A DNA stretch of 15,524 nucleotides from DATKDU01 sp035649415 (GTDB lineage Bacteria; Planctomycetota; Planctomycetia; Pirellulales; Pirellulaceae), in NCBI GenBank assembly GCA_035649415.1, contig DASRJP010000051.1, positions 1 to 15,524 of the forward strand. The letters are read 5' to 3'. Below, piece by piece: positions 7,763 through 14,987 of the stretch (within the stretch, counting starts at the first letter, position 1; each line of letters begins with the position of its first letter). Under the pieces are notes generated by a model. It was not told where the DNA came from. It did no database searches and saw nothing but the letters and a program-made list of their open reading frames with translations. Position numbers and translations under genes: made by a program.

Positions 7763-7840
7763 TTGGCGGCAGCCCTTCCACGACTCGAGGCGCTAACCGA
7801 AACTGGACTGATGGCACACGGTGGGGTGGATGACGCCTTC

Positions 7841-7870
7841 AGTATAGGGAGCCCCACCAGCGAAAAACAA
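7841..7870 (-). promoter_or_regulatory. Candidate sigma-70 promoter for the HEAT-repeat gene
   Basis: On the minus strand TTGTTT (7870-7865) and TATACT (7846-7841, 5 of 6 to TATAAT) are separated by 18 bases. Transcription would begin near 7834, giving a leader of about 70 bases before the ATG at 7762. The inverted repeat AAAAAC-AA-GTTTTT (7863-7876) overlaps the -35 box and could be an operator. This is prediction by eye only. Confidence 0.4.
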
Positions 7871-7945
7871 GTTTTTGGCAGGGAGGCCCGCCATAGCCAC
7901 GGCGATGGTGTGGTCAATCTCCGCGTCAGGGGCCACGCCGATTGG

Positions 7946-7974
7946 TTCTCTTCGTCCGCTGCGGGTGGTATGCT
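7946..7974 (+). promoter_or_regulatory. Candidate extended -10 promoter for the TPR/redoxin gene
   Basis: TATGCT (7969-7974) is preceded by TGG, giving an extended -10 element (TGnTATGCT). A weak -35, TTCTCT (7946-7951), lies 17 bases upstream. Transcription would begin near 7981, so the 7989-8007 palindrome would be near the 5' end of a leader of about 74 bases. The 292-base divergent region 7763-8054 holds no gene. Confidence 0.3.
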
Positions 7975-7988
7975 GAGCATTGCCGCCG

Positions 7989-8007
7989 TGTGCCGCCCGG
8001 CGGCACA
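7989..8007. promoter_or_regulatory. 19-base perfect palindrome in the leader of the TPR/redoxin gene
   Basis: TGTGCCGCC (7989-7997) and GGCGGCACA (7999-8007) are exact reverse complements around one central C (7998). It lies 47 bases upstream of the ATG at 8055 and just downstream of the candidate -10 box. As DNA it would suit a dimeric repressor. As RNA it would form a stable stem of about 8 bp at the start of the message. There is no U-run, so it is not an intrinsic terminator. Confidence 0.5.
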
Positions 8008-8054
8008 ACCTGTCCGCTCCCCGCCATCCATTGTCCCACCTGGATTCTGCTTGC

Positions 8055-10436
8055 ATGTCCCTCTTTACGCAGCGCGCGGCAGTGCTTGTCCTCGTTGCCG
8101 GCTCTTCCGTGGCCCTTGCCCAGGAGGCGCCTTCCCCCACTGGCGCCGCAGCGCCGGCCGCAGGCGCCAGCGACAGCAAACCCAAGGACCCGCCCGCCGT
8201 CACCGGTCCGCTGCCAGGGCACTCGTTCCACGCCGAAGTGTTCAACGAAGGCCCGCGGCAGAAGGCCTACCTGATGCCCGGAATGCCGCGGATCAATTTC
8301 CCGGTGACAACCAAGGTTGCCGAAGCTCAGTCGTTTATCAATCAAGGCGTGGGGCAGCTCCACGGCTTCTGGTACTACGAAGCCGAGCGGTCATTCCGCC
8401 AGGCGGCCGCGCTCGACAAGGAGTGCGGCATTGCCTACTGGGGCATGGCGATGGCCAATATCGAGAACAACGACCGGGCGAAGAAGTTCATGGAGGAGTG
8501 CGTCAAGCATAAAGCGGCTTTGTCCGAGCGCGAGATCATGTACATCGACGCGCTGGAGGCGTTTGTCAAGGCGGACCAGGGGAAGCGCAAAGAGCGCAAC
8601 GAGACCTACACCCGTTCCTTGGAGCGGATACTTTACAAGTATCCTGACGACCTGGAGGCCCGCGCCTTCCTCGCGCTGCAAATCTGGAAGAACCGCGACG
8701 CCGGCATTCCGATTAGCAGTCACATCGCGGTCGATGCGGTTCTCGACCAGGTCTTCCGCGTCGATCCGATGCACCCGGCGCATCACTATCGCATTCACTT
8801 GTGGGACTACGAGAAGGCGGAGAATGCGCTCGAGTCGGCCAACAAATGCGGTCAGACGTCCCCGGGTATTGCCCACATGTGGCACATGCCTGGGCACATC
8901 TATTCCCGCACGCGGCGGTACGACGATGCTTGCTGGCAACAGGAGGCATCGGCCCGTGTCGATCATGCTCACATGATGCGCGACCGCGTGCTGCCCGATC
9001 AGATCCACAACTTCGCCCACAACAATGAGTGGCTGATCCGCGACATGCTGTTCGTCGGCAGGCTGCGGGATGCGATCGATCTGGCCAAAAACATGTGCGA
9101 ACTGCCGCGGCATCCCAAGTACAACACGCTAGACCGCATGGGCAGTACCGGGTATGGCCGGCTGAGGCTGTATGACGCGTTGAACCAGTACGAAATGTGG
9201 GGCGAGTTGATCGCTTTGTGCAATACGCCATATCTCGACGCGACGGATAAGGAAGATGAACAAGTCAAGTGGCTGCGGCGCGTCGGCATGGCGTCGTACC
9301 GCAAAGGGGACATCGCGGACGGCGACGCGAAACTGGTTGAGCTGCAAAAACAGCTGGCCGAGCACAAGGCAGCCCAGGACAAGGCAGTCGCGGATGCTGA
9401 GACGAAGGCCAAGATGGAAAACAAGCCCGAGGCGGATATCAACAAGGCGAAGGAAGACGCCAAGAAGGCCCTGGCGGGAAAAATTGCGGAAGTGCAAAAG
9501 GGGATCGACGAATTGCTGGGGCACCAGGCAATCGCTGCTGGCGCTCACAAGGAGGGGCTCGAACTCTTGAAGAAAGCGGGTGGCGCCGACCAGGCGTACC
9601 TGGCTGCGATCCAATACCTCGCGGGAGAAACGGACGCCGCAATCCAGGCGATCCAGAATCACGTTAACGGAAACAAGAACGAGATTTTGCCGCTGACAGC
9701 GCAGATCGACCTCCTTTGGCGGGCCGGCAAGAAGGATGATGCGAAGAAGGCATTCGACCAGCTTCGCGAGATTTCCGGCAGCATTGACAGCCTGGCGATG
9801 GCGATGCCGCCGCTGAAGCGATTGGAGCCGATCGCTGCCGAGCTGCAATTTCCGGCCGACTGGCGGATTGTGAAGCCGCCGCGCGGTGACGTCGGCGTGC
9901 GGCCAAGCCTCGATTCGCTCGGTCCATTCCGCTGGCAGCCATCGCCTGCACTCGACTGGACGCTGAAAGACGTCGAGGGGCGGGATCACTCGCTGGCCGA
10001 CTATCGCGGCCGGCCGGTGGTAGTTCTCTTCTTCCTGGGCAATGGCTGCCTGCACTGTGCGGAGCAGCTTCAGAAGTTCGCCAAGGCCCAGCAGGAGTTT
10101 GTGGACGCTGGATTGTCGCTGATCGCCATCAGCAGCGACGACGCGGAGGGACTCAAGCGGTCGATCGAGAATTACAAGGATGGGCCGATTCCAATACCGC
10201 TCGTGTCGGACAATGCGCTTACTACTTTCAAGGCCTACCGCTGCTACGACGACTTCGAGAGCCAGACGCTGCACGGCACGTTCCTGATCGACGGGCAGGG
10301 TCTCGTGCGCTGGCAAGACATCAGCTACGACCCGTTCATGGACCACACGTTCGTGATTAGCGAGGCGAAGCGGCTGTTGGGGAATGCAAAGAGTCCTTCG
10401 CCACCGGCGCCCAATGCCGCGGCAGCCATTCGCTAG
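8055..10436 (+). CDS. Exported TPR-like protein fused to a C-terminal redoxin (AhpC/TSA-type thioredoxin fold)
   Basis: The product is 793 residues from ATG 8055. The frame is open upstream to a TTG at 7980, but that would place a charged, unlikely stretch before the signal peptide (MSLFTQRAAVLVLVAGSSVALAQ). Residues about 90-150 are TPR-like (QSFINQGVGQLHGFWYYEAERSFRQAAALDKECGIAYWGMAMAN). Residues about 235-325 are rich in His and Met (DPMHPAHHYRIHLWD, AHMWHMPGHIYSRTRRYDDA, QIHNFAHNNEWL), a pattern known in a family of TPR proteins and possibly metal-binding. Residues about 420-490 are a Lys/Ala/Glu-rich coiled coil, followed by another helical repeat region. Residues about 623-775 are a redoxin domain with a CLHC (CxxC) site at 665-668 inside VVVLFFLGNGCLHC. 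That motif suggests thiol-disulfide exchange or peroxide chemistry in the periplasm. It converges on mobA with a 9-base gap. The fold assignments are sound; substrate and partners are unknown. Confidence 0.9.
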   Translation: MSLFTQRAAVLVLVAGSSVALAQEAPSPTGAAAPAAGASDSKPKDPPAVTGPLPGHSFHAEVFNEGPRQKAYLMPGMPRINFPVTTKVAEAQSFINQGVGQLHGFWYYEAERSFRQAAALDKECGIAYWGMAMANIENNDRAKKFMEECVKHKAALSEREIMYIDALEAFVKADQGKRKERNETYTRSLERILYKYPDDLEARAFLALQIWKNRDAGIPISSHIAVDAVLDQVFRVDPMHPAHHYRIHLWDYEKAENALESANKCGQTSPGIAHMWHMPGHIYSRTRRYDDACWQQEASARVDHAHMMRDRVLPDQIHNFAHNNEWLIRDMLFVGRLRDAIDLAKNMCELPRHPKYNTLDRMGSTGYGRLRLYDALNQYEMWGELIALCNTPYLDATDKEDEQVKWLRRVGMASYRKGDIADGDAKLVELQKQLAEHKAAQDKAVADAETKAKMENKPEADINKAKEDAKKALAGKIAEVQKGIDELLGHQAIAAGAHKEGLELLKKAGGADQAYLAAIQYLAGETDAAIQAIQNHVNGNKNEILPLTAQIDLLWRAGKKDDAKKAFDQLREISGSIDSLAMAMPPLKRLEPIAAELQFPADWRIVKPPRGDVGVRPSLDSLGPFRWQPSPALDWTLKDVEGRDHSLADYRGRPVVVLFFLGNGCLHCAEQLQKFAKAQQEFVDAGLSLIAISSDDAEGLKRSIENYKDGPIPIPLVSDNALTTFKAYRCYDDFESQTLHGTFLIDGQGLVRWQDISYDPFMDHTFVISEAKRLLGNAKSPSPPAPNAAAAIR

Positions 10437-10445
10437 GGACGCTGC

Positions 10446-11090
10446 TTACGAGTTGTTGGCGAACCCCGCCAACCGCAGCGCCTCCTCATAATCCTCACGC
10501 CGGTTGCAGTTCATCAGTGACAAAAGCTGCGGATCGACCGAGCGCAGTTCATCCGTGTTCACGCGCTTCGTGAGCGCGCGGTCGAACAGAAAAGCCGGCC
10601 GCAATTGGTCGGCAGCCAATAGCTCGCGGATCTGCGGCACGAGCCTCGTCCGATAGACCGCCGCCAACGGGTGCGGAAAGTCCTCTTCTACCGGCACTGC
10701 AATGTCAGCATTGCCAAGGCATGCCAGCATCGCCCGCACGAATGCCGGCGACAATAGCGGCACGTCGCAGCTGGTGACGAACGCGGCTGTGACCTCTGGT
10801 CGCTCGGCCGCCAGCTTCGACAGTCCCGCGAGCAGCCCTTCCAGCGGCCCGCGGGCCGGCCGCTCGTCGCGAGCAATCAGCGCGTCGTGGGGCAGCGCCG
10901 GCAACTCCTGCCCCACCGCTGCCACCACCACCGCCGGCGAGACAACTTCGCGCAGAATTCGCACTACCCGCTGAAGCATCAGCTCCGGCCCAAAGGGCAG
11001 CGTCGCCTTGTCGCATCCCATGCGGGTGCTCCGGCCGCCTGCCAGAACGATGCCGGCAAATCGCGCGTTTTCCGTTGCTTGCGAGTTCAT
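10446..11090 (-). CDS. mobA: Molybdenum cofactor guanylyltransferase
   Basis: The product is 214 residues from ATG 11090; a TTG at 11093 would add one residue. It is a cytoplasmic nucleotidyltransferase that joins GMP from GTP to Mo-molybdopterin, giving the guanine dinucleotide form used by DMSO-reductase-type enzymes. The signature LAGGRSTRMGCDK (16-28) is the GTP-binding loop, with Lys28 in the usual place. RGPLEGLLAGL (80-90) and FVTSCDVPLL (104-113, Asp109 as metal ligand) match the family, as do HPLAAVYR and the late LMNCNRREDYEEAL (usual form N-x-NTPED). Length is typical for MobA. Related NTP transferases such as MocA-type cytidylyltransferases share the loop, so the exact nucleotide is inferred. 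It is convergent with the TPR/redoxin gene and divergent from the small helical protein gene, with no moa, moe or mod genes nearby. Confidence 0.85.
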   Translation of the reverse strand: MNSQATENARFAGIVLAGGRSTRMGCDKATLPFGPELMLQRVVRILREVVSPAVVVAAVGQELPALPHDALIARDERPARGPLEGLLAGLSKLAAERPEVTAAFVTSCDVPLLSPAFVRAMLACLGNADIAVPVEEDFPHPLAAVYRTRLVPQIRELLAADQLRPAFLFDRALTKRVNTDELRSVDPQLLSLMNCNRREDYEEALRLAGFANNS

Positions 11091-11115
11091 CAATGGTCTC
11101 TGGGGCTGCGATTGC

Positions 11116-11144
11116 TTGGAGTGTCGGGCCGCCGGGGGTAAACT
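11116..11144 (+). promoter_or_regulatory. Candidate sigma-70 promoter for the 11178 gene
   Basis: TTGGAG (11116-11121) and TAAACT (11139-11144) are exactly 17 bases apart, each matching 4 of 6 consensus bases. Transcription would start near 11151, about 27 bases before the TTG start. The site lies in the 87-base divergent space between mobA and the small helical protein gene. Confidence 0.35.
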
Positions 11145-11167
11145 GCGCCCTGACTCTCTTCACACGC

Positions 11168-11172
11168 GGAGG
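11168..11172 (+). promoter_or_regulatory. Shine-Dalgarno GGAGG supporting a TTG start
   Basis: GGAGG lies 5 bases before TTG 11178 and 8 bases before the adjacent TTG 11181. No ATG or GTG in a suitable place gives a signal peptide with such a site, so a TTG start is likely. Which of the two TTG codons is used cannot be decided by eye. Confidence 0.6.
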
Positions 11173-11177
11173 TTCCC

Positions 11178-11666
11178 TTGTTGCGACACGTCCATCATGC
11201 ACTCTCGGCGATGGTTGTGGGATGCCTGGTTCTGCTTGGGCCTGCAGCGGCAGCAAAGGCACAGGCCCCCAAGGCGGCGGACGCAATGAAGCTGGCGATT
11301 CCCAAGGCGGAAGTGACCGATCGAGACGACGACGAGACGAGGCTGCTTAAAGAGCGGTACAACGCGGCACTCGAAGAGTGGGAAAGTTTATCGGCGCTGG
11401 TGGACATTGGGCAAATAACGACTGCAGACTCCGAACTGCTGTCGTGCCTGCGGCGCGTCGTAACCGCGGGCATGGAACTGTATCGCGGCGGCGCGGATCG
11501 GCTCAAGCTGCTGGAAGAATACGTTCGCGTAGCCAAAGTGTCCGCAGATGCCACCGAAGCCGCTGCTGCCGCCGGAAGGGCAAGTTCGCACGAGCGGCAG
11601 CGAGTTCGCTATTATCGGCTCGATGCCGAGCTGGCGCTGCTGCGGGAGAAAAAGAGGACGCTATAA
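11178..11666 (+). CDS. Small exported helical (coiled-coil) protein, TolC-like repeat pattern
   Basis: The product is 162 residues. The N-terminus (HHALSAMVVGCLVLLGPAAAAKAQA) is a signal peptide with a likely cleavage around residues 26-29. The rest is nearly all helix: ETRLLKERYNAALEEWESLS, then LKLLEEYVRVAKVSADATEA, then SHERQRVRYYRLDAELALLR. The spacing of 'RYNAALEE' and 'YYRLDAELALL' resembles the helical units of TolC-type outer membrane proteins and of many short planctomycete envelope proteins, but the protein is far too short to be TolC and has no beta-barrel. I do not recognise a named family. It is followed after 77 bases by the His-rich lipoprotein gene on the same strand. The long open frame that runs through this gene in another register toward 12256 is not a better candidate, since this frame has a strong ribosome site and a signal peptide. 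Confidence 0.65.
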   Translation: MLRHVHHALSAMVVGCLVLLGPAAAAKAQAPKAADAMKLAIPKAEVTDRDDDETRLLKERYNAALEEWESLSALVDIGQITTADSELLSCLRRVVTAGMELYRGGADRLKLLEEYVRVAKVSADATEAAAAAGRASSHERQRVRYYRLDAELALLREKKRTL

Positions 11667-11697
11667 ATACGGCAGGCTCTGATCTTGTCTTCAGTAG

Positions 11698-11718
11698 GAT
11701 TGCAAGGCTAGATTGCAA
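11698..11718 (+). repeat. 8-bp direct repeat upstream of the lipoprotein gene
   Basis: GATTGCAA occurs at 11698-11705 and again at 11711-11718, a 13-base period. Each copy contains the self-complementary TTGCAA. The pair lies 26-46 bases upstream of the lipoprotein ATG, overlapping a weak promoter-like pair (TTGTCT 11685-11690, TAGATT 11709-11714, 18-base spacer). It may be a pair of regulator sites or chance. Confidence 0.3.
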
Positions 11719-11743
11719 TTCTACCCCTACAAAGGAGTTATCC

Positions 11744-12256
11744 ATGGGTCGCTATGTAGGATTGACGGCACTCCCTCTGGCCCTGCTGACCATCATTTAT
11801 CTGGCCGGCTGTAACGGCAATGGGAATGCGGACAAGAAGGATGGCGAAAAGACAGACCAGCACGACCACGCCCATGCTCACGGCCCGCATGGCGGTGCTC
11901 TGGTGGAGCTGGGAACCGACGAGAAGTATCACGCCGAGTGGGCCACCGAGGATAGCGGCAAAGTCACCGTCTGGATCCTCGACGGCGCCGGCGAAAAGGA
12001 AGTGCCAATCGCGGCCGAGACGGTGACCATCGACACCAAGGATCCCAAGGGGGAAGCATCCTTCGAGTTGGCTGCCGTCGATCGCAGCACGGGCGACAAG
12101 CCGATGGCATTCCAGTTCGAAATCGAAGGCGCGAAAGGGACGGAGCTATTGGGCGTGCTGGAAACGCTGGGCGGCGAAATTAAGGCGACGCTCAAGGTGG
12201 ACATCAACGGCGACGTTCGCCAGGGGAAGATCGAGAAGCACGAGCACAAGCACTGA
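11744..12256 (+). CDS. His-rich periplasmic lipoprotein
   Basis: The product is 170 residues from ATG 11744, preceded by the strong ribosome site AAAGGAG (11731-11737). The frame is open far upstream, but the lipoprotein signal starts exactly here: MGRYVGLTALPLALLTIIYLAGC with lipobox LAGC and lipidated Cys23. A Gly/Asn/Lys-rich linker follows, then a histidine cluster (DQHDHAHAHGPHGG, about 39-52) and a beta-sandwich-like domain (KYHAEWATEDSGKVTVWILD ... VPIAAETVTI). The C-terminus ends KIEKHEHKH, a second His cluster. The 'HGPHGG.LVELG...YHAE' pattern recurs in planctomycete lipoproteins, sometimes near heavy-metal efflux genes. Metal binding (Zn, Cu, Co or Ni) is inferred from the histidines only. 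The sulfatase gene starts 2 bases after its stop, so the two are almost certainly co-transcribed and perhaps translationally coupled. Confidence 0.85.
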   Translation: MGRYVGLTALPLALLTIIYLAGCNGNGNADKKDGEKTDQHDHAHAHGPHGGALVELGTDEKYHAEWATEDSGKVTVWILDGAGEKEVPIAAETVTIDTKDPKGEASFELAAVDRSTGDKPMAFQFEIEGAKGTELLGVLETLGGEIKATLKVDINGDVRQGKIEKHEHKH

Positions 12257-12258
12257 TC

Positions 12259-13674
12259 ATGAATCTCCGCGCCGCGATTGGGCCGCTACTAATTCTTGCC
12301 GCGTCGCTGCCTGGCCGCGCCGCCGATCCGCCGCCGAATTTTGTCATCGTCTACTGCGACGACCTGGGCTATGCCGACGTCGGCTGTTTCGGCGCCAAAG
12401 ATTACGCCACTCCGAATATCGACCGCCTGGCCCACGAGGGGATGCGACTGACCGATTTTCACACGGCTGCCGCCGTGTGCAGCGCTTCCCGAGTCGCTTT
12501 GCTCACCGGTTGCTATCCGCAGCGAGTCGGCATCCTGGGGGCACTCGGCCCCAAGGCGAAAGTCGGCATTAGCGAGGAAGAAACGTTGCTGCCGGAAATC
12601 CTCAAGCAGCGCGGTTATACAACCGCGATTTTCGGCAAATGGCACTTGGGTGACGACCCGCGATTCCTGCCGACGCGCCACGGCTTCGACCGCTATTTCG
12701 GCCTGCCCTACTCCAACGACATGTGGCCGAACCATCCAACCAACAAGACGTTCCCGCCGCTGCCGCTGATCGAAGGAGAAAAGGTCGTCGAACTGATGCC
12801 CGATCAGACGCAACTTACGACGTCGTACACCGAGCGGGCGGTGAAATTCATCGCGGACAATAAGGGCAAGCCGTTTTTTTTGTACTTGCCCCACTCAATG
12901 CCGCATGTGCCTTTGTTCGTGTCGGATAAGTTCAAAGGCAAAAGCGGCGCGGGGCTTTACGGCGACGTGATTCAGGAAATCGACTGGAGCGTCGGGCAGA
13001 TTCTTGCGGCGCTGAAAGAACAGGGCCTCGACGAGCGAACGCTGGTGATCTTCTCTTCCGACAACGGCCCGTGGCTGTCGTACGGGAATCACGCGGGCTC
13101 CGCTGGTCCGCTCCGGGAAGGGAAGGGGACGACCTGGGAAGGAGGTCAGCGAGTGCCGTTTATCGCCCGCTGGCCGGGTAAGATTCCCGCCGGCAGTCAG
13201 TGCGGTGACCTGACGACGACCATGGACGTGCTGCCAACACTGGCCAGGCTAGCCGGCGGAGAGCCGCCGCAGGACAAAATCATCGATGGCCAGGACATCT
13301 GGCCGCTGCTTTCCGGACAGCCTGTCAAAAAATCTCTGCGGAATACTTTCTATTACTATTGGGACTACGGCCTCGATGCGGTCCGCCAGGGACCATGGAA
13401 GCTGGTATTTCCACACAAATTTCGCAGCCTGACCGGCCCGGCGGGGAAGGATGGCCAGCCCGGCGGCTACAGCGATGCCACTACGGAACTGGCGCTATAC
13501 AACCTCGACACCGACGTGGGCGAAACGACGAACGTCGCGGCCGATCATCCCGATATCGTCGAGCGCCTGCAAAAACTGGCCGAAGCGGCCCGTCAAGACC
13601 TCGGCGATTCCCACCAGAAACGCCCGGGAAAGAACCGACGTCAGCCTGGACGATTGGCAACTTCCCAGCCCTAG
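12259..13674 (+). CDS. Secreted formylglycine-dependent sulfatase (arylsulfatase A-like)
   Basis: The product is 471 residues. Signal peptide is about 1-22 (LLILAASLPGRAA). Metal-binding DD is at 34-35 (IVYCDDLGYADVGCFG). The active-site motif CSASR (74-78) makes Cys74 the residue converted to formylglycine by a maturase encoded elsewhere. Further family signatures are LLTGCYPQRVGI (81-92), GKWHLGD (126-132), HSMPHVPL (212-219), SSDNGPW (266-272, metal-binding Asp/Asn) and GGQRVPFIARWPGKI. Length and C-terminus (DLGDSHQKRPGKNRRQPGR) are typical of planctomycete type I sulfatases, so the gene looks intact. It hydrolyses a sulfate ester, and the substrate (a sulfated polysaccharide unit or small aryl sulfate) cannot be read from the sequence. 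The start lies 2 bases after the lipoprotein stop with no clear ribosome site of its own. The beta-propeller gene follows after 47 bases. Confidence 0.97.
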   Translation: MNLRAAIGPLLILAASLPGRAADPPPNFVIVYCDDLGYADVGCFGAKDYATPNIDRLAHEGMRLTDFHTAAAVCSASRVALLTGCYPQRVGILGALGPKAKVGISEEETLLPEILKQRGYTTAIFGKWHLGDDPRFLPTRHGFDRYFGLPYSNDMWPNHPTNKTFPPLPLIEGEKVVELMPDQTQLTTSYTERAVKFIADNKGKPFFLYLPHSMPHVPLFVSDKFKGKSGAGLYGDVIQEIDWSVGQILAALKEQGLDERTLVIFSSDNGPWLSYGNHAGSAGPLREGKGTTWEGGQRVPFIARWPGKIPAGSQCGDLTTTMDVLPTLARLAGGEPPQDKIIDGQDIWPLLSGQPVKKSLRNTFYYYWDYGLDAVRQGPWKLVFPHKFRSLTGPAGKDGQPGGYSDATTELALYNLDTDVGETTNVAADHPDIVERLQKLAEAARQDLGDSHQKRPGKNRRQPGRLATSQP

Positions 13675-13721
13675 CCGGCGGCAAACCTGCTGCTGGTCCC
13701 GCCTAGTTACGCGAAATTGCC

Positions 13722-14987
13722 ATGAATTGCCGGGGTTTATTTGTTGCTTTTCTCGCAGCATTATTTCCGAGCCTGACTTGCGCCGAAGATTGGCCCCGCT
13801 GGCGCGGTCCGCGCGGCGACGGCACCTGGGATGCGCCGCAGCTTCCCCATACTTGGCCAGCCGAGGGACTTAAGCCAGTTTGGGCACAGCCGATCGCGCC
13901 CGGCTATTCGGGAATTTCAGTCGCCGCCGGCCGCGTCTACACAATGGATCGTCCCTGGGCCGACGACGGCAAAACGTCGCCGGATCGTGCCGAGCGAGTT
14001 GTCTGCTTCGATGCCGCTACCGGTCAAAGAGTGTGGGAGCATCGCTACGACGCCGACTACGCAAAGATCGACTATCCCAAGGGACCGCGCTGCACGCCGA
14101 CGATCCACGACGGGCGAGTCTACACGCTCGGCGCTGCCGGACAACTCTGCTGTCTCGATGCGGCCAGCGGCAAAGTCCACTGGCAGCATGACCTCGTAAA
14201 ACAATCTCAGGCTCAGATTCCCATGTGGGGCCTGGCGGCTTCGCCGGTTATCGAGGCAAACCTCGTTATTGTTCATGCCGGCCTTGCGCGCGGCGGCTGC
14301 TTCTCCGTTTATGACCGGCTGACGGGCGAGGAAGTTTGGCGCTCAGGCGACGACCCGGCCGGTTATTGCACGCCGATCGTAGTTGACCATATGGGGATGC
14401 GGCTGCTGGTCGGCTGGACGCCCGAGCGCATCGTCGGCATGCAAGTCGCTGACGGCAAGCTGCTATGGAAAGTGCCGTACAAGGTGACCTACGGCGTCTC
14501 GATGGCGACGCCGATTTTTCAGGAAGGCATCGTGCTCGTGTGCGGCTACTGGGAAGGGTCCAAGGCCATCAAGTTGGGCGACAAACCGGAGAAGGCGGAT
14601 GTCGTCTGGGAGGACAATCGGTTTCTACGCGGCGTCATGGACCAGCCGCTGTATCGCGACGGCATCGGATACTTGCTCGACAAGCAGCACGGCACTGTCG
14701 GCTTCCGCTACGCCACTGGCGAGAAACTGTGGACCGACGACAACCGGCTGCACCCCCGCGACCGCAACCCTCAAGTGAGCATGGTGTGGCTCGGCAATAG
14801 CGACCGGGCGATCGCGCTTAACGCACAAGGCGAGTTGATACTTGTCCGCCTGACGCCCGCAGGGCTGATCGAACAGTCGCGGACGACTATCGTCGGCAAC
14901 ACGTGGGCACATCCGGCGTATGCAGGGGATTGCGTCTTCGCGCGGGACGATGAGCAGATTGTGTGCGTGCGGTTGACGTCAAAGTAG
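13722..14987 (+). CDS. Secreted PQQ-like beta-propeller repeat protein
   Basis: The product is 421 residues with a signal peptide of about 1-21 (FVAFLAALFPSLTCA) and mature N-terminus EDWPRWRGPRGDGTW, the usual opening of planctomycete PQQ-propeller proteins. Propeller blades are marked by the recurring 'x-x-D-AxxGxxxW' pattern: CFDAATGQRVW (95-105), CLDAASGKVHW (144-154), VYDRLTGEEVW (196-206), GMQVADGKLLW (239-249) and FRYATGEKLW near 335. There is no quinoprotein dehydrogenase catalytic site or cytochrome domain, so it is more likely a binding or scaffold protein (BamB-like fold) than a dehydrogenase. PQQ binding itself is not shown. The gene follows the sulfatase after 47 bases without a visible terminator, so co-transcription is likely. 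Its stop codon lies inside the left arm of the repeat element at 14984-15037. Confidence 0.93.
   Translation: MNCRGLFVAFLAALFPSLTCAEDWPRWRGPRGDGTWDAPQLPHTWPAEGLKPVWAQPIAPGYSGISVAAGRVYTMDRPWADDGKTSPDRAERVVCFDAATGQRVWEHRYDADYAKIDYPKGPRCTPTIHDGRVYTLGAAGQLCCLDAASGKVHWQHDLVKQSQAQIPMWGLAASPVIEANLVIVHAGLARGGCFSVYDRLTGEEVWRSGDDPAGYCTPIVVDHMGMRLLVGWTPERIVGMQVADGKLLWKVPYKVTYGVSMATPIFQEGIVLVCGYWEGSKAIKLGDKPEKADVVWEDNRFLRGVMDQPLYRDGIGYLLDKQHGTVGFRYATGEKLWTDDNRLHPRDRNPQVSMVWLGNSDRAIALNAQGELILVRLTPAGLIEQSRTTIVGNTWAHPAYAGDCVFARDDEQIVCVRLTSK

Noticed and set aside
7980..8054. TTG start 25 codons upstream for the TPR/redoxin protein
   Set aside because: The added residues (PPCAARRHNLSAPRH...) are encoded by the palindrome and leader, and would bury the signal peptide.
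9381..9480. Repetitive Lys/Ala-rich stretch as a DNA repeat
   Set aside because: This is coiled-coil coding sequence. The DNA is not periodic enough to be a tandem repeat.
9129..10346. Long minus-strand open frame opposite the TPR/redoxin gene
   Set aside because: It is the mirror of a gene with a signal peptide and redoxin motif, and shows no domain of its own.
10437..10445. Terminator between the convergent TPR/redoxin gene and mobA
   Set aside because: The gap is 9 bases with no hairpin or T-run.
11378..11743. Upstream extension of the lipoprotein frame
   Set aside because: It overlaps the small helical protein in another frame. The lipoprotein signal and a strong ribosome site mark the real start at 11744.
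13675..13721. Promoter between the sulfatase and the beta-propeller gene
   Set aside because: The 47 bases hold no convincing -35/-10 pair or hairpin, so read-through from the sulfatase is more likely.
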